A stretch of 64,000 bases of DNA. It comes from Phylloscopus collybita. Its lineage: Eukaryota > Chordata > Aves > Passeriformes > Phylloscopidae. Position numbers and translations under genes: made by a program. Positions 24,601-37,625 of this stretch are shown one piece after another. The notes under the pieces are model-generated. The model was not told the origin of the DNA, did not search any database, and was given only the letters and a program-made list of their open reading frames with translations. The first letter of the stretch is position 1; every line of letters starts with the position of its first letter. The stretch spans positions 13,440,501-13,504,500 of the forward strand of contig JAJNNQ010000019.1 in NCBI GenBank assembly GCA_027886175.1, in the 5' to 3' direction.

Positions 24601-27320
24601 CACTAAGAGCAGGACAGATGCAGCTGCCATGAGGACACAAAGGGAATTTTAAAACAGCTCACGAGGTAAAAATCACTTCATACAGTGGACAATGCTTTCA
24701 ATGAAGATGATGTTTCTGCAAGAAGAATTTCTCAAGATACAGAAGTTAGAGGGGAAAATGGTGAAAAAAAGCTGGGCACTGTTTGAGGATAGAAATGGAC
24801 AAAGGAAATGTAGAAAGCTCAGGAGGACAAAGCTCAGGGCTGAGGGAGGTCACAGCAGTATCTGAGGTAGGGAAAACGAGCCTGTGTGGAGTAAAATTTC
24901 TCCAGAACCTGAGTGAAAAGAAACAATGGAGAAGTCTGCTTCTCTTTTCTTTATTTTTTTTTTTTCATGGAGTCAATCTGTAATCCAGAAATGAGTACAG
25001 GAAGAACTGTGCAATTCAGCAATAACCTGCAACAAGAGGTAACAAATGGGGACAGAAAACACCAGCAAGAATGGTGAAGAGTGAAGGCAGCAGAGCTTTA
25101 TTATTCTGGCATTCTCTAAACACTTCCATCTGACCCTCAGCTGAGATAAATTCACCCCAAATTTTCATTTCATGCCCTGGGAGAGTTGATGCCAAGAGGT
25201 GGTGAACACAAGCCAAACCCTGCACTATCACTGAGCAGGGAGGGAGTGGGATGCTGTGCATTGCAGGGGGTGTGGGATCCAAGGTATGTAACAGAAAAGC
25301 CCCAAATACAATTTTATAACTGAAAAGGCCTTTGGAAGGTGCCCTGAGAGGAATAAATGGTTTCACACCTTTGTCAGAGTTACTAATTGATCTGAGAGAG
25401 AGAGAGGTGTCTAATACAGACTCCATAAAGAACATGGAGTTTATATGCTGGAACATTTTTTGCCAACTTGATCTGAATTACAGCCTTTATTTTTCAAGAA
25501 TGTTACCAGGCTGCAGTAATCCAGAAAGATGGTGAGGAAAACATAACACTGGGAGGTCAGAATTAAGAACTGGAGTTGCCCAGGGAACAACATAAAACAA
25601 TAAAACAAAATTCAAATGCAGGCTGCACACCCCCACAAAGAGAGAAAATGGAGAAACTAGAAAGAGCAGAAGAATTCACTGTGGCAGAGAACTATCACTG
25701 AACTCCGGAAGAAGACAGTTCCCAGTGAATTAGGATTTATGTCCTTATGACATTTTAGTGGTTAGTGCAAACAGAAAAAATGGAGAAATGATAATTAAGC
25801 AAACAAAAGCCATAGAGAGAATCAGCTTTTCTCTAACTGCCTCCTTTCTTAGTTGGATCTAAAACTTTGTCAGCTTTCTCAGGCCAGCTAGGCCTGCTTT
25901 CAAAAAAAAAAAAAAAAATGAAATGACAGTGAAATCAGGAATGCATGGAGGACTTCAGGGCATAAGACATTCAAGAACAATGCTTGAAGGAAAAGGCTCT
26001 CTGTTCTGGTTTTGTAACTGTTTTGAATACAGACTTCAGTTGCAGATTAAAAGATCCCAAGGAGCTTGTTTCAAGGATATATGAGCAAACTTCCAGAATC
26101 AACTTGGATGTTAATCCAATATGCAGAACAGAAGAGAAGCTGTAGCTAAAGCTGTGTAAGAGTAGTAATATCAACTAAAACTTCAGTGTTGATTGGAATT
26201 TTCATAAGTTTCTATGGAAAAAAACCAATTTATTTCTTTAGGAGGAAAGTTACCTGTAAGTAAAATCTATAAACCCTGTGCTTCAGGCCAGGGCTCTTTA
26301 TGGCTCCTCCTGCTGCAGCAGCTAAAATAACTCAGTTCTGCAGAGAGCTGGTCAGGAGTATGGCCACAGGGATAATGAAAATAGACATTACACAGCCTAA
26401 TCAATTACTGCTATGCTGCATAATTACATAAACAGGCCCCAAAGCTGCTGCTGAAAGCTGTGGCAAAAGCACTTCTACAGATAAAAATACTTTTTCAAGG
26501 CAACTTCTTTTTGAAGCAGTAAATATGTGCTTGTGTTCTAAGAACACTCTTGAGGCATCTTCTAGCAATTACTTCTGGGAATGCTCTTAATTCACACCAA
26601 TGTCTTGGTGCAAAACACTGTGGGAATGTGGGGGATGTGCTGGGCTACATGACCTACATCTCATCCCAAATAGCACAGGATGACAGGCTGCTCTGAGACC
26701 AACATTCCAGGAGCATTTCCTTCTCTCTGTCTTACTGCAGGCCAGCTTTCTAATTACTTTTATCATTTCACAATCGTTTGCCTATTTTTTGGCCTTGTGT
26801 ATTGCTTAATAGGCTTTGGCAAGCAGTCAGGAATTATTTCCAAGAGTGGTAGTGAAGCAGAGGCCAAGGGTATTGAGTTAGTAAAGCAGTGTGGGGATGG
26901 TGCTGGAGTGCTGGGATGGGATGGTGCTTCTCAAACTCCACAAGGACATGCAGAAGCTGCTTGTTAAAAATGCAGCTCATTTCTTAATGGGTTTAATACT
27001 AATCTCTACCAGGTGTTACCACTGGCTACCTGCAGAGCAGTGTTTCACCTGGATTCAGTCTCTGAGGCTCAGGGAAAGGTGAGCACAAGCAGTCAGGATG
27101 GTACCAGAGACCACTGAGCAGTCACTGCAGAAATCCCTCATTTTGGCTGATCTGAAAAATTCACAACACCCTTATGTTGATTACACCACACAAAACCAAC
27201 AGCTATTTGTCTCCAGACCTTGAGAACTGCTGCAACTTCTTCACAAGTGTCATGTATTTGGCAGCTGAGGCAATGGCTTTGTGACATTTCTCACATGTCA
27301 AGTACATACAAAATAATTTT

Positions 27321-27363
<43 letters not shown>

Positions 27364-30300
27364 GGGTTAATTTTCCAGATAATACATTCTCAAGAACACC
27401 ACAGTATCACAAGTTGTGGTTTGTTTGGATACCCTGCAGTCTCACTTCTTCCAGGAGATAAAAGCAGCACACACTGATTTTTACCCTGAAACTCAAATAC
27501 CACATTTCCTGTTTTTACACTGTGAGCGAAAGTGTTTTCTGTTAACAAATGGGAGGGAAGCAAAGCACTTTAGGGAAAAAAAAAAGTTTTAAGATTGGAA
27601 GACAATCACACAATGGTTTGGGTTGGAAGGGACTTTAAAGATCATCCAGTTCCACCCCCTTTACTATCCCAAGCTGTTCCAAGCCCTTTCCAACCTGGCC
27701 TTGGACACTTTCAGGCATGGGGCAGCCACAACCACCCCAGGCAATCTGTTCTGCCTTATAAATACAGAAACACTTTCAAATGCGGTGTCTAACTGGGTAA
27801 TCTCACTCTGCACAAGAGACACAAAGGGCAGAAAGAGTCAGAGATAAAATTTGAACACTTTAGAAAGCTTTATCTCAGACAAACAAAACCATTCCAAACA
27901 AAATCTTTCCCTGCTTGTCCTCCTTGTCCTCACACCAACTTTTCCAAGGCAGGGTCTGAAGACTCAGATCATGCCATGATTTTTTTCCCAATTTTTTCTA
28001 ACAGGAAGGAGACATTATCTTAGGATTCTTGGGTGGCTCTCACAGGCAGAGGCTTTGCCTGGAGCTACCAAGTAATTAAATCAGTGATATCAGCAGTGAG
28101 GATGAAACTCCCTTTACTGGTAAAGAAATAAAGGGTTCCTAACCTGAATATTATTTCCCTCATGTTAGACAACCCTGCAACTAATTCCATTATTGTTCTT
28201 TACCCCCTCATGCACACACAGTGCAGAATGTTGATGTAGGTAATGGATTTACCAACACCAGGGGTTTGAGTTCACACTACATTGGCATAAAAAGAATATA
28301 GGAAATAAGTAATCTTTGATAAAGAATGCCCATTCTATGCCTACCCTGCACTTTACATCCAGGAAATTTTAAAGGATCATTTTCAAGAGAGATTTTTACC
28401 ATCATTTTTGTTTCAAACTCAGATTGCTACTGCATCAGGAAAGCAAAGCCTCCTTATTGCTATCTTGAGAAAATCACCATTACTAAAATGTTTGTTTTTT
28501 TTTTCCCAATAAATTGTATTCCAAGACTCAATACAAGGAAGGTTTCTTTCACAGGAGGAAATGTGCATTCTAAGAACAATTATAAAAGTAACAAGAATAT
28601 TCCTATTTTCTCAAAGTTACCTTGCACTGTGACAAAAAGAACCAAGTTATCTTTAAGAAAGCAGAAGAAAAGAGACAGCTGTAAAGCAAGTTCTACAGGG
28701 ATGTCCTCCCACAGTGTTTGGGAGGCAAATATGAAGATTCAGGAAGTATTTAAAATTCATTAAAATATTAACTTAGGATATGCAATACATAGAGATAGAT
28801 TATCTAAGACTAACCTTTAAAAAGGCTTTCTTTTCCAGGGTATTCATTATGAAAGGAGGAATTGCTGCAAGTAAGATAAAAAAAGGCATTAATCTTGGAG
28901 AGAAAGGCACTTAGTTTTCATTTTCTGTTTAGCTGAACTAATACCATAATACAATTTTCACAGCCTTTTGTCATTCACTGAGTTTTCCTTTCACATTGCC
29001 AGCTGGATTGGTATTTACAAAGGTGAATTCTCCCAATAAGCAAAGCCTACAATTCCAAATGTAACTAAACCTGAGGTCAGTCATTTGGCTCTCACAGAGA
29101 ACCTAAACCAACTCCAAGCAAGTGGAATCTCCTCCCATTCCTTTGCTGTCTGTATCTTTTCTGCACAAACATCCCAGGAGGTTTCCTGCTGCAGTTCAGT
29201 GTAACACGCTGAGGATGTTTCCACATTTCCCTGGGGAAGTTCTGCACAGAAAGGCAAACACTGCCTGGGGAGCTGCAAGGTAATTTGGACCCTGCAGAAA
29301 ATCACTGGGATAGAACTGAATCTCCTTCTCACAGCAGGGACTGATAATCAGGACTGCACAGGACTTATCCTTACCCATGCCAGGAGAAGCCATCAGAATC
29401 CTGGATACCACCACCTGGGCGATTGCCTGCTGAGCTGCTTTGGATGAATCACCCACTCTTTTTCCATCCTCATCCGTGACAGGAATTCCAAACTTAAGTT
29501 CCCTGTTGAATAAGGGGTAAAAAATAAAGCAGTGATGGATGTGAACTTATTTTTTCACCATTTTTTGTCACCTTATCTTTGTCCCTTAAAATTGTCAACT
29601 GTGAGAATTCTGTGTTTTATTTTCTAAGTGAGTCTGTTTGTAACACTCCTTGGCATAAAAAAGAATAAAATTCAAAAGGCAGAGAAAGATCAAGGAAAAA
29701 TATGTTGAGAAGTTACCAACTGAATATTTGTAACAGCAATCTGCTGTTTGAGTCTGGTTACAGCATTCCAAGGGGGAGGAAAGGAGATGTGCTTTTTCTG
29801 TGTTTCACAGAAGGGAGAGGTCTCTTTACACATTAATTCAGAAAAGTGGAATTTTCTGGACTGCTCTGGAAGTGGAGTCTGTCCTATCTGACAGCTCATG
29901 GAACACAGGAAGATTATTTTCACTGAGTTGAAACAGAAGGCTCTGTGAAAATTCCCCCCCTGGCACCCTAGTCTGAGCTGTCATTTCAGCCACAAAGAAC
30001 ATACTTGAAAGTACAAAAGGAGGCACAAGCAAAACTACATTATTCTCTACTGTATCTTTTGCTCAAGTGCAGGATTAGGTGTTAAACTCATACTGGGAAA
30101 AGCAAAGAAAACAGCAGATATCCTGAGGGCTGCCTCTATTCTTCTCTTTAGATTTCATAAAGGATAAAATATTTCCACAGATCAACTTCCACTGTAAATA
30201 CAAAGCCTAAATATTCCCTTTTCTGCCCATAACCTTGTGTTTATAATAGGATGCTTTTAATTTGCTTTTCCCTACTACTATTCTTATACCTAGTCAAATC

Positions 30301-33300
30301 ACAACACAGAAAAAACTTTGTTTCTGACAAACTGTGTATTTTTGTCACCTTGATGATTAAACAGAACTGCAGAGCCTGACTTCTATGACTAAGATCTGCA
30401 GGTGGGATTTCAAGCACATTTTTGAAATGTCTGTGTTTTTCCAAAGTGTAGCTGGTATTCAAAGGTCCATGTGATCAAAGTTTTGAAGGAAGCAGTAATT
30501 GGTTTCTGAGATTCAAGACTGAAGAACTCTTTGGATATTTATCTGAAGAGAATGAGCATGTTCTATTTTATACCTGTTACAAACAACCAGTCAAAACCTC
30601 ATGCCTGAGCTTTCTGCCAGGTTCTGAAACAAGCTGAAGATACAAAATGTGCTTTATTTAGTAACTTGCTGATCTACCAACTGAGCAACATCTTTTCCTC
30701 CAGCATGAGTGATCTTTGTTCTTTTCCCTACCTTTGTCTCATTAGTGGAATATTGATGCAGTTGGCAGAAGCAACAGCAGCAAAAGGAACAAACCTCCCT
30801 ATCAGAGGCGAGACGCGCTGGAAAACACACAGAGGGGAAAAAGGAAAATAAAAATGTACATAATCATTGTCTTTATTGAAATGCTTCATCTGCTAATGAC
30901 AGACCAGACTTAATGCCTTCACATTAAAATTCAGTGCAACCTCCCTGGTGGGGCAGAGTTAAAACAAGATTCAAACAAGAAATAAGTCATAAATGCTTCT
31001 CTCCAGAGTGAGCAATGGCTGGAGAGTGGCAAAACCATTCTGAATTTAGTAGCATCACAGGGAAGTGTAATTACAATCCCAATTAATTTTCAAGTGCTAT
31101 TAGAAGCCTTGCAAGGTGAAAAAAGAAACTGGAAAAAATGCACCTTATTAGACAAAGTCTGCATGAACCAAACATGGGCTGTTTGACAGATATGCATAAA
31201 CCCATCTCCATGGGGGAAAAATAAATTTGGGATCTAGGGAAAGGAGCAGCCATAACAACTCCCCAGTGGGAGCTGTGCATGACACAGATACACCAGAGGA
31301 GAAATGAGCTGTGAGCTTCTCACAGGACATCACAAGAATAGAAAAAATAGAAATATATAGAATATTTCTATATATAGAAATATATAGAATACATAGAATA
31401 GAAAAATAGAAAAAAATACCAGCAGTACCTTTGCTAGTGAATTAAGTCCTAAGGCTGTTGCGACAGCACCTGTGGTGGCAGAAACATAGGCTGTTCCCAG
31501 CTGGCTAAAACAGAAATGAAAATGTTTGTACATGCACAGCTACACTGGGGTCACTTTGAAAAACAATTACATTTTACACACATAGTTATGCCCCCCCCCA
31601 GAAGCTAAATAGGCTTTCTTGTGCTACTGCAATAAGGTGGGGATGGTAGATCTAAATGGGACGCTGAATTAAACATTTTTATTTTACTAGCAGTAAAAAT
31701 CATATTCAAGCCACAATTCATTACTGAATCAGGTTCTACTGCTTGTGTATTGCTGCCTCTTCAGCATTTTCTCATGTATCTGAAGGAACACCTTGAAGGG
31801 TTAGTTCTTTATTTAATTTCCTAATTGCTTAACCTAGTAAAATCAGTTTGGATTTCCAAGGCCATGTCTGTAGCAGTAATTAAAATAAACCATACCAAAG
31901 CCCATACACACAGACCAGCTATGCTGCAAGCACTCAAATCCAACCCAACCTGCCCCAAACCACACTTTACATACTTCCCAGCTAGAAGGTGCCTCTATAT
32001 GCTGGAATTCACAGTTTGCTCCCAGACATCTTTAAGCAAGTCAGCCCCAAAACCAGAAAGTCAAGTACTGCAATTCCAGTTTTCTATTCATAGAAACATA
32101 GAGTGGTTTGGGAGGAACCATAAAGTTCATCCCATTCCACCCCCTGCCATGGGCAGGGACACCATCCACCATCCCAGACTGCTCCAAGCTTTGTCCAGAC
32201 TGGCCTTGGGAATTTCCAGAGATCCAGGGTCAGCCACAGCTTCTCTGGGTGCTGTGGAGCCTCACCACCCTCACAGGGAAGATTTTTTCTGTTTATCTAA
32301 CCTAAATTTCCCCTCTCTCAGTTTGAGATTTCTTGCTTTCTGCATTTATTTAGTCTCTTTTTTAGACATCAAGCAGAAACAAACACAGACCAGACCAAAG
32401 AATCTCTTTTTGCAAATGAATTCTCATTGTGGTGTGTGCTGGCACTGAGAAGGTGGCACAGCGACACAACTAAAGGCCCCCACAAAATATCAGCTTAGAA
32501 ATATCCTGGTAGAACACCAAACTGATGAGGAAAACTTGCAAATGGTTGGATGAGCCCTGAAACACAGACTCCTGTTAAACCCTACACTGTTAAGTGCTCT
32601 TGGTCAAGGTGCTCAGGCTTGTCTTTAATGGTAGAAACGGAGCTCTTGGCTCTGCCATTCTCAGACTTCTCATCTGTGCACATCAAATGAATAATTAGTA
32701 CAGATGGAAAAACTTATCCCTGTCTCACTTCAAACTTTAATGCACAACCATGTTCAAGCACATCAGAGAACAACTTCTAAACTCATCAGAATGATGAGGT
32801 TCAGTGCCTGACCTGACACTGATTGGGGCATCCCCGCTCCTGTTCGTGTAATTTACGACAGCATTGAAGGACTGGTTGACCCACTGCCAGAAGAGCACTG
32901 CTGGTGTCGTCCTTGAAAAGAGAAACAATTATAATCATTATTATTAAACTCACAGTTGAATTAACAGCATGAGAAAATAATGGCAAATCAAGAAAAGCCA
33001 CTGCAAGCAGTAACCATGCAGAAGTTCTTGCTTATTTGAATGAAACAATACAGTCAGTGAGATACGACTTGATAGAGTTACTCTAGAAGAATTTAAAAAT
33101 CACCTAGTTTTGAACCTGAATGATAATGCAAAGAAAAGGTAGCTTCTCTAAGTGTTAGATAATAACAGACCAAGCAGTTAACAGGAGGCAGTGCTTGGGA
33201 ATGGGCAGCTGTGCTGGGGGTTTGATTCATAGTCTTGACTGCAATTTAAAGCACATATGTGTTTTATAAACACCAGACAAAACCGGGGGGTGTGTCAGGA

Positions 33301-34794
33301 GTTTGTACAATCTCAGCATCCAAAAGGCTGCTGCTGTTTCCTCTGAGCTCCCACCTCTTCTTGCATCCTGTGTCAAAAAGTGTTTCTAACATTGAGGCTG
33401 CTAAGAGAAGCCTGCTTCAGTGGGATTCACTGTCCTGGAGATTCCAGAACCACTGAGGAAATGCAGGGATCACAGGGGAGCTGCAGAAACTCCACAACCA
33501 ATGGATCGAAGCATTCCAAGTACTCATAGGGCAGACAGATCATCCTGCATGCCAGTAAGGTTGGAAATTCCCAGGAATCTCCTTCTCTTTGGCCTCCACA
33601 CAGATGGGATTTTGGAACATTTCCCAGTTTGAGGTAAAGTGGGGATGGTGAAGGAGAAGGGCTAAGGGCTTATCTCAAAACTACTTCTAGAAAGAACCCT
33701 TAATCAGCGTGAGGGAATGAGGAAAGAGAAGAGCAAAAGCAAGCAAATTTTCACATTTAAAAATATTTACAATGACTCTTTCGACAATAACATTGATTTT
33801 CACCTCTCTAATTGGCAGGCAATTGTTCTATGTGTTTTATTGCCATCTCTCACCTGTAAAAGGTCATCATGCAGCCTACAATAGTCATGTTCATGGGGAC
33901 CTGGGCAGACATTCGGCCGATCAAGACCATCTTCTCCCCAGTGTCTGGGTGAAAGGCTGAATCATAGATGTATTTTGCTCTCCACAACTCATCTTCTGTC
34001 AAGCCAGGTGCCACAATACCTTGTCTTGGGACAGGTTAAGAAACAGTACAACAGCAAAAAGCACAACTGTTATAAAATGCTGCAAACTCCTGTGAGAAAC
34101 GCGGCATCAGAGGATTTGGGGATGTTCACCCTAAGCTAATGGAGACTCTCAGATAAGCTTGTAGAGATTCCTCAGCTTTTAAATGGATTGGTGAAATAAG
34201 AAGAATTAAAACTCCCAGCAGTGGTTATGTTGGCTGAGTCCATTTACTCAAAACTGCACTAGGTTTCAGAGCTAAAATATAGAGCCAAAATCTCTGAGGT
34301 CTTTAGTGTGAAACTATGAAAATGCACTTTGAGAGTATTTAAGAAACCAACTGCTCCAAATGCTACATATAAGAGGATGTTTTGAGCTTTGTTGTCACAT
34401 TAACTGTTTCCAGAACTAGAAACTTCTGTATTTCAGAACCCTTTAGAGGGGCATAACTTCCCCAACCATTAGCACATTTGATTAAAAATAAAAGGGTTTC
34501 AAGCTCTGAAGTGGGAATAAGAAGTGCTGCAATGAATACAGTGTTTTAAGTATTTCCTTTTAAATATATCATCATGTACTTATTGACTGAGACTTTCTGG
34601 GGGCAGTAGTAGAAGCAGTCAATGTCATACCTGTAATCATGCACAATTTTTCTTGCATTTTCCAGTGTGGCATTAGATAACAGAATATTCCTGGGGTCTG
34701 TTACAGTGAAGAAGTGATAGGCTCGTCCAAGAAAAGTGTTTTGATCCCATCGGGGCTCCTTGATGTTAATATTTAATGGGATATCTGGTGCCAT
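21662..34794 (-). CDS. SFXN1: SFXN1, sideroflexin-1 (mitochondrial serine transporter)
   Basis: SFXN1 is an inner-mitochondrial-membrane carrier that imports serine for one-carbon metabolism (family knowledge). Coding exons in order: 34794-34631, 34024-33854, 32911-32813, 31504-31429, 30817-30732, 29502-29375, 28864-28815, 23779-23730, 23088-23041, 21758-21662. They sum to 969 bases, 322 residues plus stop, the same length as human. Landmarks are [18 protein letters not shown], the sideroflexin signature [39 protein letters not shown], membrane segments ([56 protein letters not shown]) and the C-terminus ERVYFNKGL. The start is the ATG at 34794-34792 ([12 protein letters not shown], human MSGELPPNINIK). 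An in-frame ATG further upstream lies across the splice acceptor in the intron and was not used. Exons of only 50, 50 and 48 bases near the end explain why no long open frame is visible there. Confidence 0.96.
22095..22114. terminator. Palindromic poly(A) signal (AATAAA on both strands)
   Basis: Two 9-bp arms, TTTTATTCA and TGAATAAAA, are perfect inverted repeats around a GT spacer. This puts AATAAA at 22108-22113 on the plus strand (candidate KIF20A signal) and a mirrored AATAAA on the minus strand inside the last intron of SFXN1. The hexamers are certain; their use is inferred. Confidence 0.55.
25902..25918. repeat. Poly(A) tract, 17 bases
   Basis: A pure A run in the 5-kb SFXN1 intron; nothing else is recognisable next to it. 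Confidence 0.9.
27323..27359. repeat. Poly(T) tract, 37 bases
   Basis: A pure T run on the plus strand, in the 5-kb SFXN1 intron (23780-28814). No gene-like sequence is recognised on either side, so I cannot show that it is the tail of a retrocopy. Confidence 0.95.
27595..27790 (-). mobile_element. CR1 LINE 3' fragment in SFXN1 intron
   Basis: The plus strand carries ATGGTTTGGGTTGGAAGGGA, GATCATCCAGTTCCACCCC and CCAACCTGGCCTTGGACACT, the complement of the CR1 3'UTR. The 3' terminus is near 27600. Confidence 0.9.
31334..31420. repeat. AT-rich simple repeat with palindrome beside an SFXN1 splice donor
   Basis: Degenerate (ATAGAAAT)n sequence contains the perfect 18-bp palindrome ATTTCTATATATAGAAAT at 31364-31381. 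It ends 8 bp from the donor of the SFXN1 exon 31504-31429. Confidence 0.8.
32085..32335 (-). mobile_element. CR1 LINE 3' fragment in SFXN1 intron
   Basis: The complement of CR1 is visible: ATAGAGTGGTTTGGGAGG, CCCCCTGCCATGGGCAGGGA, AGCTTCTCTGGGTGCTG and CCTCACCACCCTCACAGGGA. Confidence 0.88.
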
Positions 34795-34805
34795 CTTCAA
34801 AAGCT
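34795..34805 (-). other. SFXN1: SFXN1 5'UTR portion of the first coding exon
   Basis: On the minus strand an acceptor (CTTGGCAG) precedes position 34805, and 11 untranslated bases precede the ATG. The transcript must therefore begin in an upstream exon, which fits the donor found at 43821. Confidence 0.75.
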
Positions 34806-35000
34806 CTGCCAAGAAAACATCAACATTTGCAATTCAAAACTCCACTCATTTCCTAATGTATCTAGAATCTGCAAGATGAAAAGTGGTCACATTTAGAGTA
34901 AAAAACCCAGAGAACAAACACCAAAGAATTTGCAGAATGGAGGTTTAAAGGGGTAAGTCTACAGAAATGCTTCTGTGTCCAGTGCTCCAAAACATTTATA

Positions 35001-35323
35001 CATTACTTATTACACAACACTATTTTTTAAACACTGAGACTGTAAAACTAAGAAATAGGTGCAACACCCTCACTTTAAGTTGCAGCAACACTATTTTTAC
35101 CTACCTGTCACCTTAATTTTCAGATACAATTTCAGAGGGGTGCTGCTGTTTGCATAATCCATTCAAATACTCAATAATACAAGCACTGTAATAAAACTAC
35201 TTAAGATTTAATTATTATTTTAACTACAGTGCTTTGTCAAGGGTGGAACTCCACTACTTTCAGTGATCTAATTTTCCATCTGTACTAAGTGTGCCCAAGA
35301 TTTAAGTTCTCATTACTTATTAC
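35001..35323 (+). mobile_element. Unclassified ~297-bp insertion flanked by 13-bp direct repeats
   Basis: CATTACTTATTAC is present at 35001-35013 and again at 35311-35323, a perfect 13-bp direct repeat that looks like a target-site duplication. The enclosed 297 bp share roughly nine in ten bases with 38500-38798. It is not CR1, has no coding frame and ends in neither a poly(A) tail nor the TG...CA of an LTR. It sits in SFXN1 intron 1. It may be a retroposed short element or a local template-switch copy. Confidence 0.65.
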
Positions 35324-36024
35324 GTTTGTACAAATACCTGCGGATGAGGCAGATGCAAAGGAAGCACAGAAGTTTATTAATAAACAGATACACCAAACAA
35401 TAATATACTAATCAGAATGTGCTTTACTTCAGTGATGAATTATTGCTTGTTGAAAATAATGGATTGAAGGGAATGAAAAATCAACTATTTCAAGAGATGC
35501 CTGAAGTGCTATAAAGTGCAGTGACAGATGAAATATTTAATAAAATCCAGTTAGCTTCTCTGACATAGCAAAACAAACAAAAAATTAGGAACACAAACCC
35601 ACCAATTTATTTTAATAAATGTTGTTTCTCGACATCCATGCTTTAACAAAACAGGGATTATATAATGCAACAATTTGCTACATTATGAACACATGACCAG
35701 ATCTCCTAATGATACTTCAAAGATGGTTAAAGAACTACAATGAAGGACCCTGAAGAGTTGTGCATTTATGGGACATAAAGCCCAGAAAAGTCAAAATTAC
35801 TTCAGGATGACTAAGTTCACTTCAACTTCTAATGAAAAAAGGACAGTCCCTCCATAGCACAAGTAAATGGACTTTAACTTTCTTAAAATAAATTTTTGGA
35901 ACATATTCAACAACCAGTGAAAAAAAAATCCTCCTCCAAATAATGCTTGTTCAAATGGCAGAAAGAAATTGGATCTATATAAATCCATTTTTATATATTT
36001 ATATATTTATAAATAAAGATCCAA

Positions 36025-36080
36025 TTTTAGATGATCTTTAAGGTCCCCCCCAACCCAAATCATTCTGTGATTCTATGATA
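36025..36080 (+). mobile_element. Very short CR1 3' terminus
   Basis: The stretch GATGATCTTTAAGGTCCC, CCAACCCAAATCATTCTGTG, ATTCTATGAT is the CR1 3' end with its ATTCTRTG-type tail. Less than 60 bp is recognisable, so the copy is severely 5'-truncated. Confidence 0.8.
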
Positions 36081-37079
36081 CCAGAAGGCTAATAAATCTG
36101 GCACAGTAGGGGAAAGTAATTTTTTCCCCTTTTTCCACTCACATTTCCCTCACTGTTAAGTTCATTCTTGTACAGCAGTGTTTATTAGCAGGATTATTTT
36201 CATGTGTACATCTCTCAACCAGGCATGCTGCAGGATGAACAGAGACCATGGAAATGAAAAAAGTCTCAGGACAGATTTGGAGAACAGATTTCTCATGCAC
36301 AGCATCTCAACAGGAGATGTTCCTTAGGTTTCTTTTCCTTTTCTCAGTGCTTTGCCATTAAAAACATCCATCCTGTGAACAGTGCTGTGCTGTGAATTAA
36401 TAGTCCATCTTCTGTCTAAAATGGGAACTGCTGGTTTTGCAAAGCCCTATGAAGGCAAGTACACTCATTTATTCAAACCCTCTTTTCCACCAATAAAACG
36501 ATAAAAATCAGGACATTAGGGCTGGTAACTTGTTCTGTATCTGCTTCCCTTATTTGCAGGAAAGTTCAAGTGTAAATGTTTTTATAATTAAATGATCTGT
36601 TTCATTAAGAAAGATTAAAGCTGCTTTGGGATAGCTTATGATAATCTCATTAAAGCTGTCTGATGAATGCTGAATAAAGCAGTGCATCCACAGAAGCTTT
36701 TTTCTCTCTTTTCATTCTGGATAATTCTTTTTTTTAAGTCTGATTAGAATATATAGTACTGGGTTCTCTGGGAATTCCCTTTATTTACTTCTGATACCTC
36801 TGTCCACAAGTCCCTCAGTAATAAGAAATCTAAACATTAACGATCTGCCTTCACTGCAGATGGTTCAGTTCAGGATTGTATCAGTCTGAAACAATCAGAA
36901 AAGGTGAATGTACAGAACACAGGAAATTAAACACATCCACATCCTGTCTTTGTCCCTTCCCCACTTTATCTACTGCTCCATGTCTGCTCTGATGTTCCTT
37001 GACCCAGGTGTGCAGATGGAATTTACTACCTCGGCAGGAAACTGATGGAGCAGAAAGATTGTACTGAAGGGAAATAAAC

Positions 37080-37625
37080 CCCTGCAGCTGCACAGCTGGG
37101 GTGACCTGCTGGAAAGCTGCTCTGGAGTCCTGCTAGACAATGAGCTCTCCATGACCAGCAGAGTGTCCTGGTGACCAAGAATGCCAACAGGATCCTGGGC
37201 TGGATTGGGAGGAGCATTTTTAGCAGGTCAGGGAGGGATCCTGCCTCTCTGCTCAACCCTTTGGGGCACCTCTGGGGTGCTGTGTCCAGCTCTGGATCCT
37301 CAGGACATGGAGACCTGAAGCTCCTGGGGCCAGTGGAGGCTGTGGAGCTGAGGAAGGGCCTGGAGCATCTCTGTGCCCAGGAAAGGCTGAGGGAGCTGGG
37401 GCTGCTCAGCCTGGAGAGGAGCCCCAGCTGAGAGGGGCCCTGGGTGTCCCTGGGTGTCCCTGGGCGTCCCTGGGTGCAGGGATGGTCAGAGCAAGGCCCA
37501 GGCTCTGCTCCAGGCCCAGCAATGGCACAGAGCAATGGGCAGGGACTGAGCCCAGGAACTTGCACAGGAGGCACAACTTCTGCCTAGGCAGTGCCTGAGC
37601 CCTGGAACAGATTTCCCAGATGTTT
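37080..37625 (+). mobile_element. CR1 LINE fragment including end of ORF2
   Basis: This is a longer, diverged CR1 piece with the ORF2-end and 3'UTR landmarks GTGACCAAGAATGCCAACAG, GATCCTGGGCTGG, GGCTGAGGGAGCTGGGGCTG and CTCAGCCTGGAGAGGAG. The reverse-transcriptase end is decayed. At 37437-37480 an 11-bp unit (GTGTCCCTGGG) is repeated about four times within it. Confidence 0.78.

Larger units (their letters stand above)
23780..28814 (-). other. Large SFXN1 intron, no other gene seen
   Basis: A 5-kb intron between the exons ending in AFLK and beginning RFPWM. It contains one CR1 fragment and poly(A)/(T) tracts. Near 26.3-26.5 kb an AT-rich stretch with AATCAATTACTGC and GCATAATTACATAA has homeodomain-type motifs but nothing more definite. 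Confidence 0.6.

Noticed and set aside
27323..27359. Poly(T) as the tail of a processed pseudogene
   Set aside because: Neither flank resembles a spliced coding sequence or a known short element, and no target-site duplication was found.
34546..34812. Longer SFXN1 start MAELLKMAP and extension past DYR
   Set aside because: The upstream ATG spans the splice acceptor, and the downstream extension reads through the donor into intron.
37026..37574. 182-codon minus-strand frame
   Set aside because: It is antisense to a CR1 fragment with an internal 11-bp tandem repeat.
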